This document shows positions 33,747 through 44,600 of a stretch of DNA of 64,000 nt, one piece after another (positions within the stretch are counted from its first letter, which is position 1; each line of letters starts with the position of its first letter). Location of the stretch: assembly GCF_000682775.1 (NCBI RefSeq), contig NZ_AWFI01000012.1, positions 124,001 through 188,000 on the forward strand, written 5' to 3'. Under the pieces are notes generated by a model. The model was given only the letters and a program-made list of their open reading frames with translations, was not told where the DNA came from and did not search any database. Source of the DNA: Hyphomonas sp. L-53-1-40. GTDB lineage: Bacteria; Pseudomonadota; Alphaproteobacteria; Caulobacterales; Hyphomonadaceae. Both the position numbers and the translations under genes were made by a program.

Positions 33747-35122
33747 CAGCACTCCACGACATTGACGGCCAATCCGCCCTGACTGGTTTCCTTGTATTTC
33801 GAAGACATGTCGAGACCGGTTTGTCTCATCGTTTCAATGACCTGGTCCAGGGACACATGCGAATGCCCTGTTGAATGCAGGGCGAGCCGCGCCGCATTGA
33901 CGGCTTTCACAGCGCCGATGGCATTGCGCTCAATGCAAGGTATCTGGACAAGCCCACCTACAGGGTCACATGTCAGGCCGAGATTGTGCTCCATGCCGAT
34001 TTCCGCTGCATTGGACACTTGCTGGGGAACCGCCCCCCAAACGGCGGCGAGACCGCCAGCCGCCATAGAACAAGCCACACCAACTTCACCCTGACATCCC
34101 ATCTCGGCACCTGAGATAGACGCCCGCTGCTTGTAGAGAATGCCGATCGCGCCCGCGGTAAGCAGGAATTTGCGTGTACGGTCACGCGCATCGTCTGTAT
34201 CGCTGCAATAATGGCGGATCACAGAGGGTATAATGCCAGCGGCGCCATTTGTTGGCGCGGTGACCACTTGGCCACCCGACGCGTTTTCCTCATTCACCGC
34301 CATGGCATATACGTTGAGCCAGTCAAACAATTGCTCGCGTTCGTTTGAAGCATGATCTTTGGCGAGTTTCGCCCAGAGTGATGCAGCACGGCGTTTGACA
34401 TTCAGTTTGCCCGGTAGCGTTCCCGTCTGCGACAGGCCCCGCTCAATGCATTTTGTCATAACGTCAGAGATGCGGTCGAGCGCTTCAAACGTTTCAGACC
34501 GCGGCCGCAAGGAATCTTCGTTGGCGAGAACGAGTTGCTCGATCGTGAGATCGTTCTGCGAACACATCATGATCAATTCGGCAGCAGACGTGTAAGGGTA
34601 AGGCACGTCGACTTGAGTCTGGATGAGATCGTCTTCAAGCGGCTTTTCAAGCTGGCGCTGCGACGCAATGAACCCCCCACCTGTGGAGTACCACGTCTCA
34701 TCGGACAAAATTTCGCCTGCTGGGCCGAACGCCCTCAACCGCATCCCGTTGGGATGTAAGCTGGGGATAACTCCATATGCAAATACGATATCCTTATCCG
34801 GATCAAATATGATCTGGTGCGTACCGGTTAGGAAGAGATTGTGGCTGGATTTGATCTCTGAGACAGCAGCATCCGCCACGTCCGGATCCAAAGTCTCTGG
34901 CGCAAACCCGGCGAGCCCAAGCAAAACCGCTTTCGGCGTTGCATGCCCCTCTCCCGTCAGCGCCAAGGAGCCCTGGAGCTCCACCTCGACCCGCCGAACT
35001 TGCGAGAGATTCCCCGCCTTCTCAAGTCCATCAGAGAAACGCGCCGCAATCCGGATGGGCCCAACTGTATGGGAACTGGATGGGCCAATCCCCACGCGGA
35101 ATAGGTCGAGAACTGAGAGCAT
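33746..35122 (-). CDS. sdaA: L-serine ammonia-lyase (iron-sulfur), single-chain type
   Basis: Deaminates L-serine to pyruvate. 458 residues joining the beta domain ([20 protein letters not shown] at the N terminus) to the catalytic alpha domain, which holds the Fe-S cysteines in [17 protein letters not shown] and later segments such as [19 protein letters not shown]. The final Cys of NVVEC is typical: in SdaA the C terminus reaches into the active site. Start at ATG 35122. It is followed directly by exoD. Confidence 0.95.
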   Translation of the reverse strand: MLSVLDLFRVGIGPSSSHTVGPIRIAARFSDGLEKAGNLSQVRRVEVELQGSLALTGEGHATPKAVLLGLAGFAPETLDPDVADAAVSEIKSSHNLFLTGTHQIIFDPDKDIVFAYGVIPSLHPNGMRLRAFGPAGEILSDETWYSTGGGFIASQRQLEKPLEDDLIQTQVDVPYPYTSAAELIMMCSQNDLTIEQLVLANEDSLRPRSETFEALDRISDVMTKCIERGLSQTGTLPGKLNVKRRAASLWAKLAKDHASNEREQLFDWLNVYAMAVNEENASGGQVVTAPTNGAAGIIPSVIRHYCSDTDDARDRTRKFLLTAGAIGILYKQRASISGAEMGCQGEVGVACSMAAGGLAAVWGAVPQQVSNAAEIGMEHNLGLTCDPVGGLVQIPCIERNAIGAVKAVNAARLALHSTGHSHVSLDQVIETMRQTGLDMSSKYKETSQGGLAVNVVEC

Positions 35123-35195
35123 AGGGACTCGAATATTGTTTCAAATGAAACATCTGAATGCCCTCTTCCCAGCGAACTGACAAGCCGTGCGCCGC

Positions 35196-36362
35196 TCAGC
35201 CCAGCGTGACATCGTGCCCGTACAGCCAATCATTCCGCAAATGAATGAAGCCCTTCATCATGCGGCCAGCCACCCACATGGGACCGTATGTGGACAATTG
35301 GGTTATTGGATTGCTGCGATGGAAAAGGCTCGCATTCTCTCTCGCGCCCGCTTGAACCCTGCTGGTGCGCGGTTTGCGACAGGCCTCGTAGGTCTTGAGG
35401 GCGCCTGGCAGGTCTGCTTCGGACGAAACTTCCCTGGCAAGCACATAGGCATCCTCAATCGCCATCACGGCGCCTTGTGCAAGGAACGGCAACATCGGAT
35501 GACAGGCATCCCCCATCAATACCACGCGCCCGTCGGACCAACGCGGTAACTCGTCCCGGTCAAACAGCGCCCAGCGATGCAGCACCGGCGCGTGTTCGAC
35601 GATGCCGGTGACAGATGTGTGCCATCCCTTGAAATCAGCGAGCGCATCCTCTCGCGATCCTTTAGCGGTCCATGATTCCAGATGCTTTGCTTTGCGCTCC
35701 ACCACGCCAACGAAATTGGCGAGGCTGCCGCCTCCCGCATGTCTGCGAGACCCGGTCCACACTGTGGCCGTTGGAGGCGGGATTTCGGTCAGGTCCGAGA
35801 CCGCCGACACGGCCCGCCACGCCGTCATGCCAGTATATCGAGGCGCTTCCGTGCCGAGCATCTGAGCCCGGACGGCAGAATGAATACCGTCTGCGCCGAC
35901 AAGGAGATCCCCCTCAACCGTTTCGCCAGTGCCCAATGTCGCGCGAACGCCAGTCTCATCCTTCTGATAGGAAACAATTTTCCGACCAAGACTGACCGTT
36001 TCCGGACGGCGTGCGGCCAACGCGTCGTAAAGGGCCTGGATCAGATCCGCGCGGTGGACATGGAGGTAATCAGCGCCCCAGCGATTGATCGCCGACTTTC
36101 GGAGTGGAATGTCGAACAGCCGACGACCGCTGCGGCCCATCCGCATTTCCAGAGCCTTGGGACGGAACGCATCCTTGAGAATGCGGGCGGATACTCCCAG
36201 CTGATTGAGCACCTGCATGCCATTGGGGCTGAGCTGGATACCCGCGCCGACTTCATCCAGCACGCTGGACTGTTCGAAAACGAAAACCTCGTGTCCAAAA
36301 TGATCGAGCGCCAGAGCGGCGGTCAGGCCCCCAATGCCTCCGCCTGCTATCAGGACGCGCAT
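35196..36362 (-). CDS. FAD-dependent aromatic monooxygenase (salicylate-hydroxylase-like)
   Basis: 388-residue group A flavin hydroxylase. The N-terminal Rossmann fold is VLIAGGGIGGLTAALALDHFG. The DG motif is GADGIHSAVRAQML near residue 158, and the GD motif VVLMGDACHPMLPFLAQGAVMAIEDA is near residue 280. PNG in AGIQLSPNGMQVLNQLG is typical of salicylate/6-hydroxynicotinate hydroxylases. The substrate cannot be read from sequence, and no ring-cleavage genes are adjacent. No ubiquinone genes lie nearby, which argues weakly against a UbiH role. Confidence 0.85.
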   Translation of the reverse strand: MRVLIAGGGIGGLTAALALDHFGHEVFVFEQSSVLDEVGAGIQLSPNGMQVLNQLGVSARILKDAFRPKALEMRMGRSGRRLFDIPLRKSAINRWGADYLHVHRADLIQALYDALAARRPETVSLGRKIVSYQKDETGVRATLGTGETVEGDLLVGADGIHSAVRAQMLGTEAPRYTGMTAWRAVSAVSDLTEIPPPTATVWTGSRRHAGGGSLANFVGVVERKAKHLESWTAKGSREDALADFKGWHTSVTGIVEHAPVLHRWALFDRDELPRWSDGRVVLMGDACHPMLPFLAQGAVMAIEDAYVLAREVSSEADLPGALKTYEACRKPRTSRVQAGARENASLFHRSNPITQLSTYGPMWVAGRMMKGFIHLRNDWLYGHDVTLG

Positions 36363-36392
36363 TCGGACACCTCACACATCATCCGGCCGCAA

Positions 36393-36596
36393 TCATCGCG
36401 CCCGTGAAGGGTCTTGCTTGCCGCCGATCAGAACGAATCGCCGGTCACAATATTTGCACTCGACGAAATCCTCGTCGCCCATTTCGTACCAAACGCGCGG
36501 ATGTCCGAGGGCGCCGCCGCCGCCATTACACGAGACCCTATGGCTCGTCACCATTGAGATTTCCGGCGGGTCGAACACATCGCGTTTCGTGGACAT
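36393..36596 (-). CDS. Zinc-finger domain protein (zf-CHCC, NDUFS6-like)
   Basis: 67 residues from ATG 36596 (MSTKRDVFDPPEI). The signature is VSCNGGGGALGHPRVWYEM, then VECKYCDRRFVL: Cys, His, Cys, Cys as zinc ligands. This is the zf-CHCC family, small proteins related to the NDUFS6 subunit of complex I and widespread in alphaproteobacteria. An in-frame ATG at 36647 would add 17 unconserved residues. It lies 30 bases ahead of the flavin hydroxylase on the same strand. Confidence 0.85.
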   Translation of the reverse strand: MSTKRDVFDPPEISMVTSHRVSCNGGGGALGHPRVWYEMGDEDFVECKYCDRRFVLIGGKQDPSRAR

Positions 36597-36714
36597 GACT
36601 TGTAATTCCATCTGCAATTTCGTCGGCATGGTTGTTACCGGTGCCACATGGTCCTACCTAGATTGCACCGCCCATCGGCGCAAGATCGAATGGACAGAGT
36701 GAAAAGGCCCCCAC

Positions 36715-37668
36715 ATGTCGTCCAGCAAACCTGCCCCTGACTTCGCCATTGAAGTCAAAGACCTCAACAAAATCTATCGCGCATCTGGCAAGATGCCCGA
36801 AAAGCATGCGCTAAAGGGCCTGAATCTGGAGATTCCGCGTGGCTCTATCTTCGGACTGCTTGGTCCGAACGGTGCGGGAAAATCGACCTTTATCAACATT
36901 CTGGCTGGCCTTGTGAACAAGACGTCGGGTTCGGCGAGCATTTGGGGGCTGGATATCGACAAATATCCACGCCAGAGTCGGGCAGCCATCGGAGTGGTCA
37001 ATCAGGAAATCGTTGCCGATCCCTTCTTCACGCCTTTGGAAATGCTTGAATTGATGGCTGGTTTTTACGGCGTGCCGAAATCGGAGCGCCGCAGCCTTGA
37101 AATCCTCACAGCCGTCGGGCTCGATGACAAGAAGGATGCCTATGTGCGCCAATTGTCGGGCGGCATGAAACGTCGCCTGATGGTAGCCAAGGCTCTCGTC
37201 CACAATCCCCCCGTCCTGATTCTCGACGAGCCAACAGCGGGTGTCGATGTGGAACTGCGCAGGTCTCTCTGGACCTATGTGCGGGAACTTCACGACAAAG
37301 GCACGACGATCATCCTGACGACTCATTATCTGGAAGAGGCCGAGGAGCTGTGTGATTCAATCGCCATCGTGAACCATGGTGAAATTGTTGCTTGCGAGCC
37401 GACCCCACAACTACTTTCCCGCCTCGACTACAAGACGCTGGTGATTACGCCGAAGGAACCGCTTGCGACCGTACCCGCTGCCCTGTCGGATATGGATGCA
37501 TTGTTGCGCCCCGATGGCGATCTCGCCATTACGTTCCGGTCAAGCGAAACCGGTATCGGCAGGTTGCTGGAGACTGTACGCTCAAACGGAATCGGAATTG
37601 GCGACCTGGTTACAGAAGCACCTGACCTTGAAGACGTCTTCATCGCCCTGACCACGCAAGCTGCATAA
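36715..37668 (+). CDS. ABC-2 type transporter ATP-binding protein, no permease nearby
   Basis: 317 residues. Walker A GLLGPNGAGKST at about 45-56, Q-loop VVNQEIVADPFFT, signature LSGGMKRRLMVAKAL, Walker B VLILDEPTAGVDV and H-loop THYLEEAEEL. The C-terminal 90 residues resemble the extra domain of drug/antigen-export ATPases of the CcmA/YadG kind. The expected ABC-2 permease is not next to it: trxA on the opposite strand follows. The permease is either elsewhere or shared. A hairpin that could terminate it follows at 37667-37696. Confidence 0.88.
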   Translation: MSSSKPAPDFAIEVKDLNKIYRASGKMPEKHALKGLNLEIPRGSIFGLLGPNGAGKSTFINILAGLVNKTSGSASIWGLDIDKYPRQSRAAIGVVNQEIVADPFFTPLEMLELMAGFYGVPKSERRSLEILTAVGLDDKKDAYVRQLSGGMKRRLMVAKALVHNPPVLILDEPTAGVDVELRRSLWTYVRELHDKGTTIILTTHYLEEAEELCDSIAIVNHGEIVACEPTPQLLSRLDYKTLVITPKEPLATVPAALSDMDALLRPDGDLAITFRSSETGIGRLLETVRSNGIGIGDLVTEAPDLEDVFIALTTQAA

Positions 37669-37696
37669 AAAAACGCCGACATCGCTGCCTGCGTTT
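37667..37696. terminator. Short bidirectional terminator between the ABC ATPase and trxA
   Basis: AAACGC (37671-37676) and GCGTTT (37691-37696) pair over a 14-base loop. On the - strand the stem runs into seven T, fitting trxA; on the + strand it is followed only by CTTC. The stem is weak. Confidence 0.45.
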
Positions 37697-37722
37697 CTTC
37701 AATATCTACTTAGCAAGACGTT

Positions 37723-38043
37723 TTAGACGCTTTGCTTGATCCAGTCAGAGATGGCCTGTTTGCTCATCGCGCCCAGGTGCGTCGCGGCAACTTTGCCATC
37801 CTTGAAGATCATGAGAGTCGGCATACCCCGAACTCCATACTTCGAAGGCGCGATTGGGTTCTCGTCCACGTCGATCTTGGCGACCTTGATCTGGCCTGCC
37901 AGCTCTTCGGACACCGCATCAATGTGCGGCGACATCTGCTTACATGGGCCGCACCACTCAGCCCAGAAGTCCACAACCACCGGCAAATCGGAATCGCCGA
38001 TCAGGCCGTCAAATTCATCGTCGGTAACATTCACCGCTGCCAT
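37723..38043 (-). CDS. trxA: Thioredoxin TrxA
   Basis: 106 residues with the canonical active site WCGPC at 30-34 and the cis-Pro segment GVRGMPTLMIF. It is the standard disulfide reductant of the cytosol. It is 61 bases downstream of addA and the last gene of the tsaE-amgK-murU-addB-addA-trxA run, although the gap allows its own promoter. N terminus MAAVNVTDDEFDGLI starts at ATG 38043 with AAGGAGCC upstream. Confidence 0.97.
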   Translation of the reverse strand: MAAVNVTDDEFDGLIGDSDLPVVVDFWAEWCGPCKQMSPHIDAVSEELAGQIKVAKIDVDENPIAPSKYGVRGMPTLMIFKDGKVAATHLGAMSKQAISDWIKQSV

Positions 38044-38104
38044 AGCGTGGCTCCTTCATGCTTTCTGTTTCACTTGGAACATACATAGGAACTCTATTGG
38101 GAAG

Positions 38105-41100
38105 TCAAACCGGGCTCTGCGCACCCTTTAGAGCTTCTAATAGCATCTCCTCAGGCAAGAACATCAGGCGTGGACCGTCAGTCCAGCAAAGCGCCGTGCG
38201 CACCGTCCGTCCGGGATAGGCCCGCCTCAGAACAGCCCAATAAGCCGCCATCTGGGCACGATACGTTTCTGCTACACCGTCCGGACTGTCAGGCGCAGGC
38301 TGATCGGTCTTGAAATCGACAATCAGCACTTCGTCATCCGTCACCACCAGCCGGTCGACCCGGCCATTGATGATCAGCCCGTCCGGCAGCTCAGGCGCCG
38401 AACCGACAATCGCAGCCTCCGCGCGCCCGCCGGGCCGGAAGAGACGCTGCATGTCTGGCGCGTCCAGAATGCCAAAGACCGCAGCGTTCATTTCGTGGCG
38501 ATCAGAATCTGTGAGGTCGGATAGGCGGGACAGGTACCTATCCGCGGCCGCCTGGCGCGCGGTAGGGTCCAGCGCCGGCAAGTATTCCAGCAAGGAATGA
38601 ATGATTCTGCCGCGGCGCAGGCGCGCCTGCCGCGTCTGGCTGAAAGGCGCAAGGACCGGTGTCTTGCGGCCAAGCAGGCTGGACGGCGCGCCGAACCTGC
38701 GCTGGCGTTCGGCCTGACGGGGTGGCGTAAACACCCAGTCTGGCAGCGCTGAATGCGCTTTGGATTCTTCGAATACATCCCGGTCTTTCGGAGGCACCCG
38801 TCCAAACCTGCGGATGCCATCCTCATCAGCCTCTTCAGCAAACCGGCTCATGGCTGCACTACACAATGCGTACCAGCTCCGGTCATGATAGCCGGGCGGG
38901 CGCGCACCATGCCAATGACCGGCAATGATCAACCGGTCCTGCGCGCGGGTCAGCGCAACATAGAGGAGCCGGCGAAACTCTTCTTCCGACTTTGCATTCG
39001 CAACAGCACGCTCATGCTCTGCAGCGGGGATGTCGCTGTCCTTGCGAGGAGACCAGATCGGCATGTCGCTGACGGTGAACATGGCAGATGAAACAGACTT
39101 CGGCCCAGCGGTCGTATCGGGCAACACGACGACCGGAGCCTGAAGCCCCTTGGCACCATGCACCGTCATCACCCTGACCTTTCCTTCAGGCGCGGCGAGA
39201 TCTCGTTTGATCTCGACAAGCTTCGACTCCATCTCTGCAACGAAGGCCTGCAGTGAAGACGGCTCCGTCGCATCAAAGCCTTGAGCGCGGGAAAGCAGTG
39301 CCTCGACTGGATCATGAGCCGGCGTACCAAGCCGTGCATTGATCTTGTCCCAACCCGTCAAATCGTCTGCCCCCGGCACATCCAGCACCCGCGAGAGAAA
39401 TTCGTATGGCGGCTCATGGCGACGCTCCAGCAGGCCTGACAAAAATCTTTCGGCAGCCTGCACATCGGGATCGTCACTCGCGCGAACGTGCGACCAGAGC
39501 GTCTCGCCCTTCCCGCGCTTGCTCGCAAGCCGGTACAGATACCGATCATCGTCCACCAGTCCCACGAAAGGCCCGCGCAGGATTTCGGCCAGTGTCAGAT
39601 CACGCTCTGGCAGGAGCGCAAACCGCATCAAGTTCAGGCAATCCTGTACTGCAATATGGTCGGTGAGCTTCAACCGGTCGGCCCCAGCAACCGGGAGACC
39701 TTCGGACTTGAGCGCTGAAATCATTGCATCGAAGAGTCCACCCGTCCGACTACGCACCAAGATCAGAATATCCTCAGGCTTCATGGCCCGGCGCTGCCAG
39801 TCCCGTGTCGGCAATTCCTCCCATACGGTCTCGCCCCGATCCACCATGGCTTTCAACTGTTTTGCAAGTCGGCTTGCAAGCTGCGCCTTTGGAGAACTTG
39901 AACGCAGCGCATTTACGGGTCGTGACCACGCATCAGCGTCTTCGTCCTCGTCACGCTCATCCACCGGCCAGAGCTCCACCAGGCCTGGCTGGTTCGCGCG
40001 ACGAGCCGTATGTGTCACCTCATCCGCCGTCAGCGGAGGTTGTGCGCCAGATGCGATGTCGACCGGCGGGGCCGAGTTCCAGACCGCGTCGACGAAGCCG
40101 AGAATTTCCGGCGATGACCGGAACGACATTTCCATGGTTTGGGACAGGGCCGCCGGATCCTTCTGGATATAGGCCTGCTCCTGCGCACGAAGCTGGGCAG
40201 GCTCTGCGCCCTGGAAGGAATAGATAGACTGTTTCTCATCCCCCACCACGAACAAGGTACGCGGGTCCTGTTGGCGTTCGGCGCCGATGCCCGCGGTGAA
40301 TTCTTCCGTCAACGCATTGATCAGCTGCCATTGTTCTGGGCTGGTATCCTGTGCTTCATCAAGCAGTATGTGACTGATTCCTCCGTCCAGTTTGTAAAGT
40401 ACCCAGTCGGACATGCCGGTCCGGGTGAGCAAGTCACGTGTCTTGCGGATAAGGTCATCGAAATCGAGCGCGCCGCGACGACGCTTCTCTTCCTGGTATG
40501 CGACCAGCGCATCCAGCCCGACTTCCAACAGAGCGGAGGTGCGCTCTACGGTCTCGGCCAGCTTCAACTTCGCCGCGAGCGCCTCAACGCGCGCCACTTC
40601 TGACCCAATTTCATCCTTGGTCGCGAACAGCGCGACCACATTGGCATCCTTACCCGCCTCTGCATTGTAAAGGGATTTGTATGCGTTGCCCTGAGCGCCG
40701 AAGAAGGCACCCTTGTAACAGCCCCACCGGCGGCCCGGGTCTTCTTCGTAAAGCGCCGCCTCTACGGCATTGACCGTACGGGTATCGTCACGCTTACCCG
40801 AGGCACGAAGACTGATCAGGGCCTCTCGCAGTGCACCAACCGGCATCTGCGAGCCCATTTCCAGCTCGAGAATTTCTGCAGGGCTCGCTTCAGGAGCGTT
40901 GAGCCCCTCAATGAGAGCAGCACGCATTGCAGCCTGATCGAATGCATGCGTTTCAGCGAAATCAAGATAGGCGCTCATCTGGAACCGCATGGCATTCAAC
41001 GCAACGTCCGCGCCATCATGCCCCCCTTCCAGCGCCAATACGTTCAGAGCTTCAGGAGCCACCTCACTTGCGTTCAGCACCGCTTGCGCACGAACGGCTT

Positions 41101-41632
41101 GCCAAATTGCCTGAGCCTCATCTTCCTCAATCTCTGCGAAGCCGGGTAGCACGCCGGCCTCCAACGGGAAGCGCCGCAAGATGCGGGCGCAGAAAGCATG
41201 GATTGTTTCGATCCGGAGGCCGCCCGGTGTTTCGAGCGCGCGAGCGAAGAGGGCGCGGGCTGCTCTCAGATCATCTGTTTTGTAGGCGTCTTTCGGTCGC
41301 CCCTCCAGGCGGGACAATTCCTCGCGCAACTTGTCATCGCGCATGATCGACCATTTTCCGAGCGTTCGAAACAGACGCGACAACATCTCGTTTGCGGCGG
41401 CCTTGGTGTAAGTTATGCACAGGATCGAGTCCGGCGCGGCGCCTACGCGACCATCTTCGCGGCGCAGCAACAGGCGGGCGACGCGATCAATCAGGACTTT
41501 TGTCTTGCCGCTACCCGCATTTGCCATAACGAAAACCGGACGCGCCGGATCGGCCGAAACGAGCTGGGCAGTGCTCGCGTGACGATAGTCCTCCGTATCC
41601 GGCGGAGCAATGGGCGTCTTCACGTCAGGCAT
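38105..41632 (-). CDS. addA: Double-strand break repair helicase-nuclease AddA
   Basis: With AddB unwinds and resects broken DNA for RecA. 1175 residues from ATG 41632, which overlaps the addB stop by eight bases and has GGGGAGGG upstream; a longer frame inside addB is rejected. UvrD-type motifs: FVMANAGSGKTKVLIDRV near 34, ILLDEAQDTSPEQW, VVGDEKQSIYSFQGA, RVMTVHGAKGLQAPVV. The C-terminal nuclease motif is VLIVDFKTDQPAP. Full length. Confidence 0.96.
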   Translation of the reverse strand: MPDVKTPIAPPDTEDYRHASTAQLVSADPARPVFVMANAGSGKTKVLIDRVARLLLRREDGRVGAAPDSILCITYTKAAANEMLSRLFRTLGKWSIMRDDKLREELSRLEGRPKDAYKTDDLRAARALFARALETPGGLRIETIHAFCARILRRFPLEAGVLPGFAEIEEDEAQAIWQAVRAQAVLNASEVAPEALNVLALEGGHDGADVALNAMRFQMSAYLDFAETHAFDQAAMRAALIEGLNAPEASPAEILELEMGSQMPVGALREALISLRASGKRDDTRTVNAVEAALYEEDPGRRWGCYKGAFFGAQGNAYKSLYNAEAGKDANVVALFATKDEIGSEVARVEALAAKLKLAETVERTSALLEVGLDALVAYQEEKRRRGALDFDDLIRKTRDLLTRTGMSDWVLYKLDGGISHILLDEAQDTSPEQWQLINALTEEFTAGIGAERQQDPRTLFVVGDEKQSIYSFQGAEPAQLRAQEQAYIQKDPAALSQTMEMSFRSSPEILGFVDAVWNSAPPVDIASGAQPPLTADEVTHTARRANQPGLVELWPVDERDEDEDADAWSRPVNALRSSSPKAQLASRLAKQLKAMVDRGETVWEELPTRDWQRRAMKPEDILILVRSRTGGLFDAMISALKSEGLPVAGADRLKLTDHIAVQDCLNLMRFALLPERDLTLAEILRGPFVGLVDDDRYLYRLASKRGKGETLWSHVRASDDPDVQAAERFLSGLLERRHEPPYEFLSRVLDVPGADDLTGWDKINARLGTPAHDPVEALLSRAQGFDATEPSSLQAFVAEMESKLVEIKRDLAAPEGKVRVMTVHGAKGLQAPVVVLPDTTAGPKSVSSAMFTVSDMPIWSPRKDSDIPAAEHERAVANAKSEEEFRRLLYVALTRAQDRLIIAGHWHGARPPGYHDRSWYALCSAAMSRFAEEADEDGIRRFGRVPPKDRDVFEESKAHSALPDWVFTPPRQAERQRRFGAPSSLLGRKTPVLAPFSQTRQARLRRGRIIHSLLEYLPALDPTARQAAADRYLSRLSDLTDSDRHEMNAAVFGILDAPDMQRLFRPGGRAEAAIVGSAPELPDGLIINGRVDRLVVTDDEVLIVDFKTDQPAPDSPDGVAETYRAQMAAYWAVLRRAYPGRTVRTALCWTDGPRLMFLPEEMLLEALKGAQSPV

Positions 41633-44600
41633 CCCCGCCCTCCCCGTCTTCAGTATCACCTGCCCATTCGGCACGGCGGGCCAGGAGATTGTAGCCATTG
41701 TCGTATTTAACGAATTTCACCCGCGGCGCAGACAGGAATTTCGAGCTGGGTTCGCGATAGGCTTCAATCAGGCGCAACAGGCCCTCTTCAGCCATCGCCG
41801 CCATGTCGGCAGGTTCTATCGGGAGGTTGTGCTTGCCCCCCACGCTGAATGCTTCCGGCTTCGCCTTGAAGGCCACATAGTGCAACTGGTCAACTCGTGC
41901 CGATGGCACGCCGTCATAGCCACCCTTCTGTGCAATGAGGGCCTGCAAAGGCATTTGCTGGCTAAGCCCTGTGGCCACTTCCTTGTCGCGCGGCGGACTG
42001 CCCGTCTTGAAGTCCACAATGACAAGATCGCCCCTGGACGTTTGCTCTATCCGGTCAGCGGTCGCCGACAAAGTGAACGGGTGACCGGCGACGCTGTACT
42101 CAATGGAACCTTTGACTTCCTGCTTCAATTTGCCGCCCGACGTATCACGCTGACTACGCCAGATCATGAACCAGTCTACCGTACGCCGCCACACGGCCTC
42201 ACGCGCAGCCCATGCGTCACCAGGTTCGCCCACACGCAGCAATTCCTGCCTGAGCAGGGCCATCAATTGATCGGCCGTCTTTGGTTTTCCGTCTTCCTCG
42301 AACAGTTCTAGCGCCCTGTGAATTGCGGTCCCACGCGGCGCAGGGCCGAGTTCACCATTCAGCGCATCGATTGACGAGAGGCCCAGCACCTGTTCAGCCC
42401 AGAGCGCATAGGGATCGCGCTGCAACAGGTCAACGCGCGTGGCGGACAAGCGCGAGGGCCAGCCTTCAGGCCGCGCGGAGGGGGTCGGCTCAGCGGTAAA
42501 ATCCGCAAACGCATTTACCTCGTTCAGTTTTAGAGCCTCCACCAGCTTGACCGGATCAAAAGCCGTCGGCGCAAAGTGATCTGCAGCCTGATTTTCCAGT
42601 GCGCCTTCCGCGAGCGTCTTCAGCCGCCAGACCCAGCGCGACGCAACTGCCGGTGCATCATTTCGCCGTGAGGCGTAAACCAGCGTGACATCCGGCGCGC
42701 AGGCAAGTTGGGCAAAGTCGTGTGCGGCAAGTCCCATGCGTTCTTCAGGATCACCAAGGCCGAGGCGCGCACGGAAATGCCGGGGCAGGAAAGCGTCAGG
42801 CGCCGGGCGCTTTGGCCAAACGTCCTCATTAAGTCCGGCAAGGATCACTCGGTCTGCAGACTGGAGTCGCGCTTCCAGCGGTCCCCAGATTGAGAGTTGC
42901 GGATGCTCGACTTCACCAAAACTGACAGTCATCTGGGACGCCTGCGCATTGACGAGATCAGCGAGCGCGGCCGGTCGCATCGGCCCAAGGGATGCAGAGA
43001 CCTCGCGCACGAATTCGAGCAAGCGGCTCGTGGCAGCGCCATCTTCCCCCGCCCAAGGCATCGGCGTCTCGCTGACCGATTCCGCCAAGGCTGCGATACG
43101 CTGAATGGCGTCGTCACCGGTGACTTCTTCAATCTGGCTAAGGTCCGCATTGGCATGCTCGAACCGGGCAATCAGGGATTCGACGAGTGTGATCCCCCTG
43201 ATCTGATCATCCGGCCCGAATTGCGGATAGGGTTCGATCACATCTCGAGTGCGAATGCTCTCGACGAGTTCCTGAAGCGATTTCCATCGCCGCGGACCTC
43301 TCAGGAAATGAAGCTCGAGATCAGCGAGATCAGCGACTGGCGCGGCCAGTTCATGCGTTAACACCGCCACGATCAGGACCGGGTCGCCCGGATCGACCAC
43401 CCATTTCGCACAGAGTCCAACGAAACTACCGGCCGCTGTCCGTCCAACCGGAATACCGGCCGATGGCGGCACACTGATGTCCCAACGCTTCAGCAGGGCG
43501 GAAGCCCGGCGCGCCAAACCAGCATCCGGCGTCACGAGGGCTGCTGTGCGGTCCTTGGCTTCCAATGTCTCGCGCATCATCAGAGCGATGGCACTTGCTT
43601 CAGCAGACTCGTCCGCAGCCTCTACGAGCGACAGGCCCTCCAGCGCGTCTCTTGCAAAACTCGGTACATCGGTGCCAGCAGTGGCGGAAAGCTGATCGAG
43701 GGTATCTCGCCAGTCTGCTGTGGCATCGGCGGGCGCGAGCGCCTCCATGATCATGCGTCGGCGCGCGTCGCGGTTGGGGCCAATCTCGATGCCAGGCCAT
43801 TCAGCAACAGCCCCTGGCTCAATTTCGAGCGCGACCAGTGTATTGAGCAACGTATTCTGCGGATGTCCGACCTCGGAGAGAATACTGGCACGATGCTCTT
43901 CCGAGGCGGCAGAATCGAGCCCAGGCAAAACGATAAGCCCCATCGGCAATTGCAGCGCCGCTTTCATCAACACGCGTCCAGCAGGCGTCGCCCCGGTCGA
44001 GCCGGCAATGATGACCGGTGCCTCGGGTGGATGCGCCAGCCAAGCCTCTGCGGTCGCCTCGGCTGCCAGCAATCGCCGTTGCAGGGGGTCGGTCACGCCC
44101 TGCTCGTCCAGCCATTTCGGCCAGGCATCGGTGATGATTTCGAGGAATTTGGCTGAATTCTCCCAGTGCTGCGCAAGATCAGCGTCTTTCGCCAGATCCG
44201 CCAACCCACTCCAGTCAACCCCGGGGCTGAGGTGGGCCTGGTCCAGCAATCGCGCCAGTTCGTTCGCGGCTGCAAGCGCCGACGATGGCGGAACATCCAT
44301 GCCGGAACTGTCGTGGTAGAATTTCTGAACCAACCGAGCCAGCGTCCCCAACCGCCTGGCAGGCGCCAAAGCGGGCGGGAGGTCGGTGACGGAGAACTCC
44401 GCGACGGGTGGCGCCTCATCGCTTTCAAGGTCGCCCATTGCCCGAATGTCCGGTGCCAAGATCGGAGTATCGTTCGCGGCGAGGAAAAGGGCGGCAGACA
44501 ATTCCCGCGCAGACCGGCGGTTTGGAACATAAATGGTGGCGTCCGCCAACGCATCCGGGATGTTTTGCAAATCCACCGCGCGAACCAGTTCCGCTGCGAG

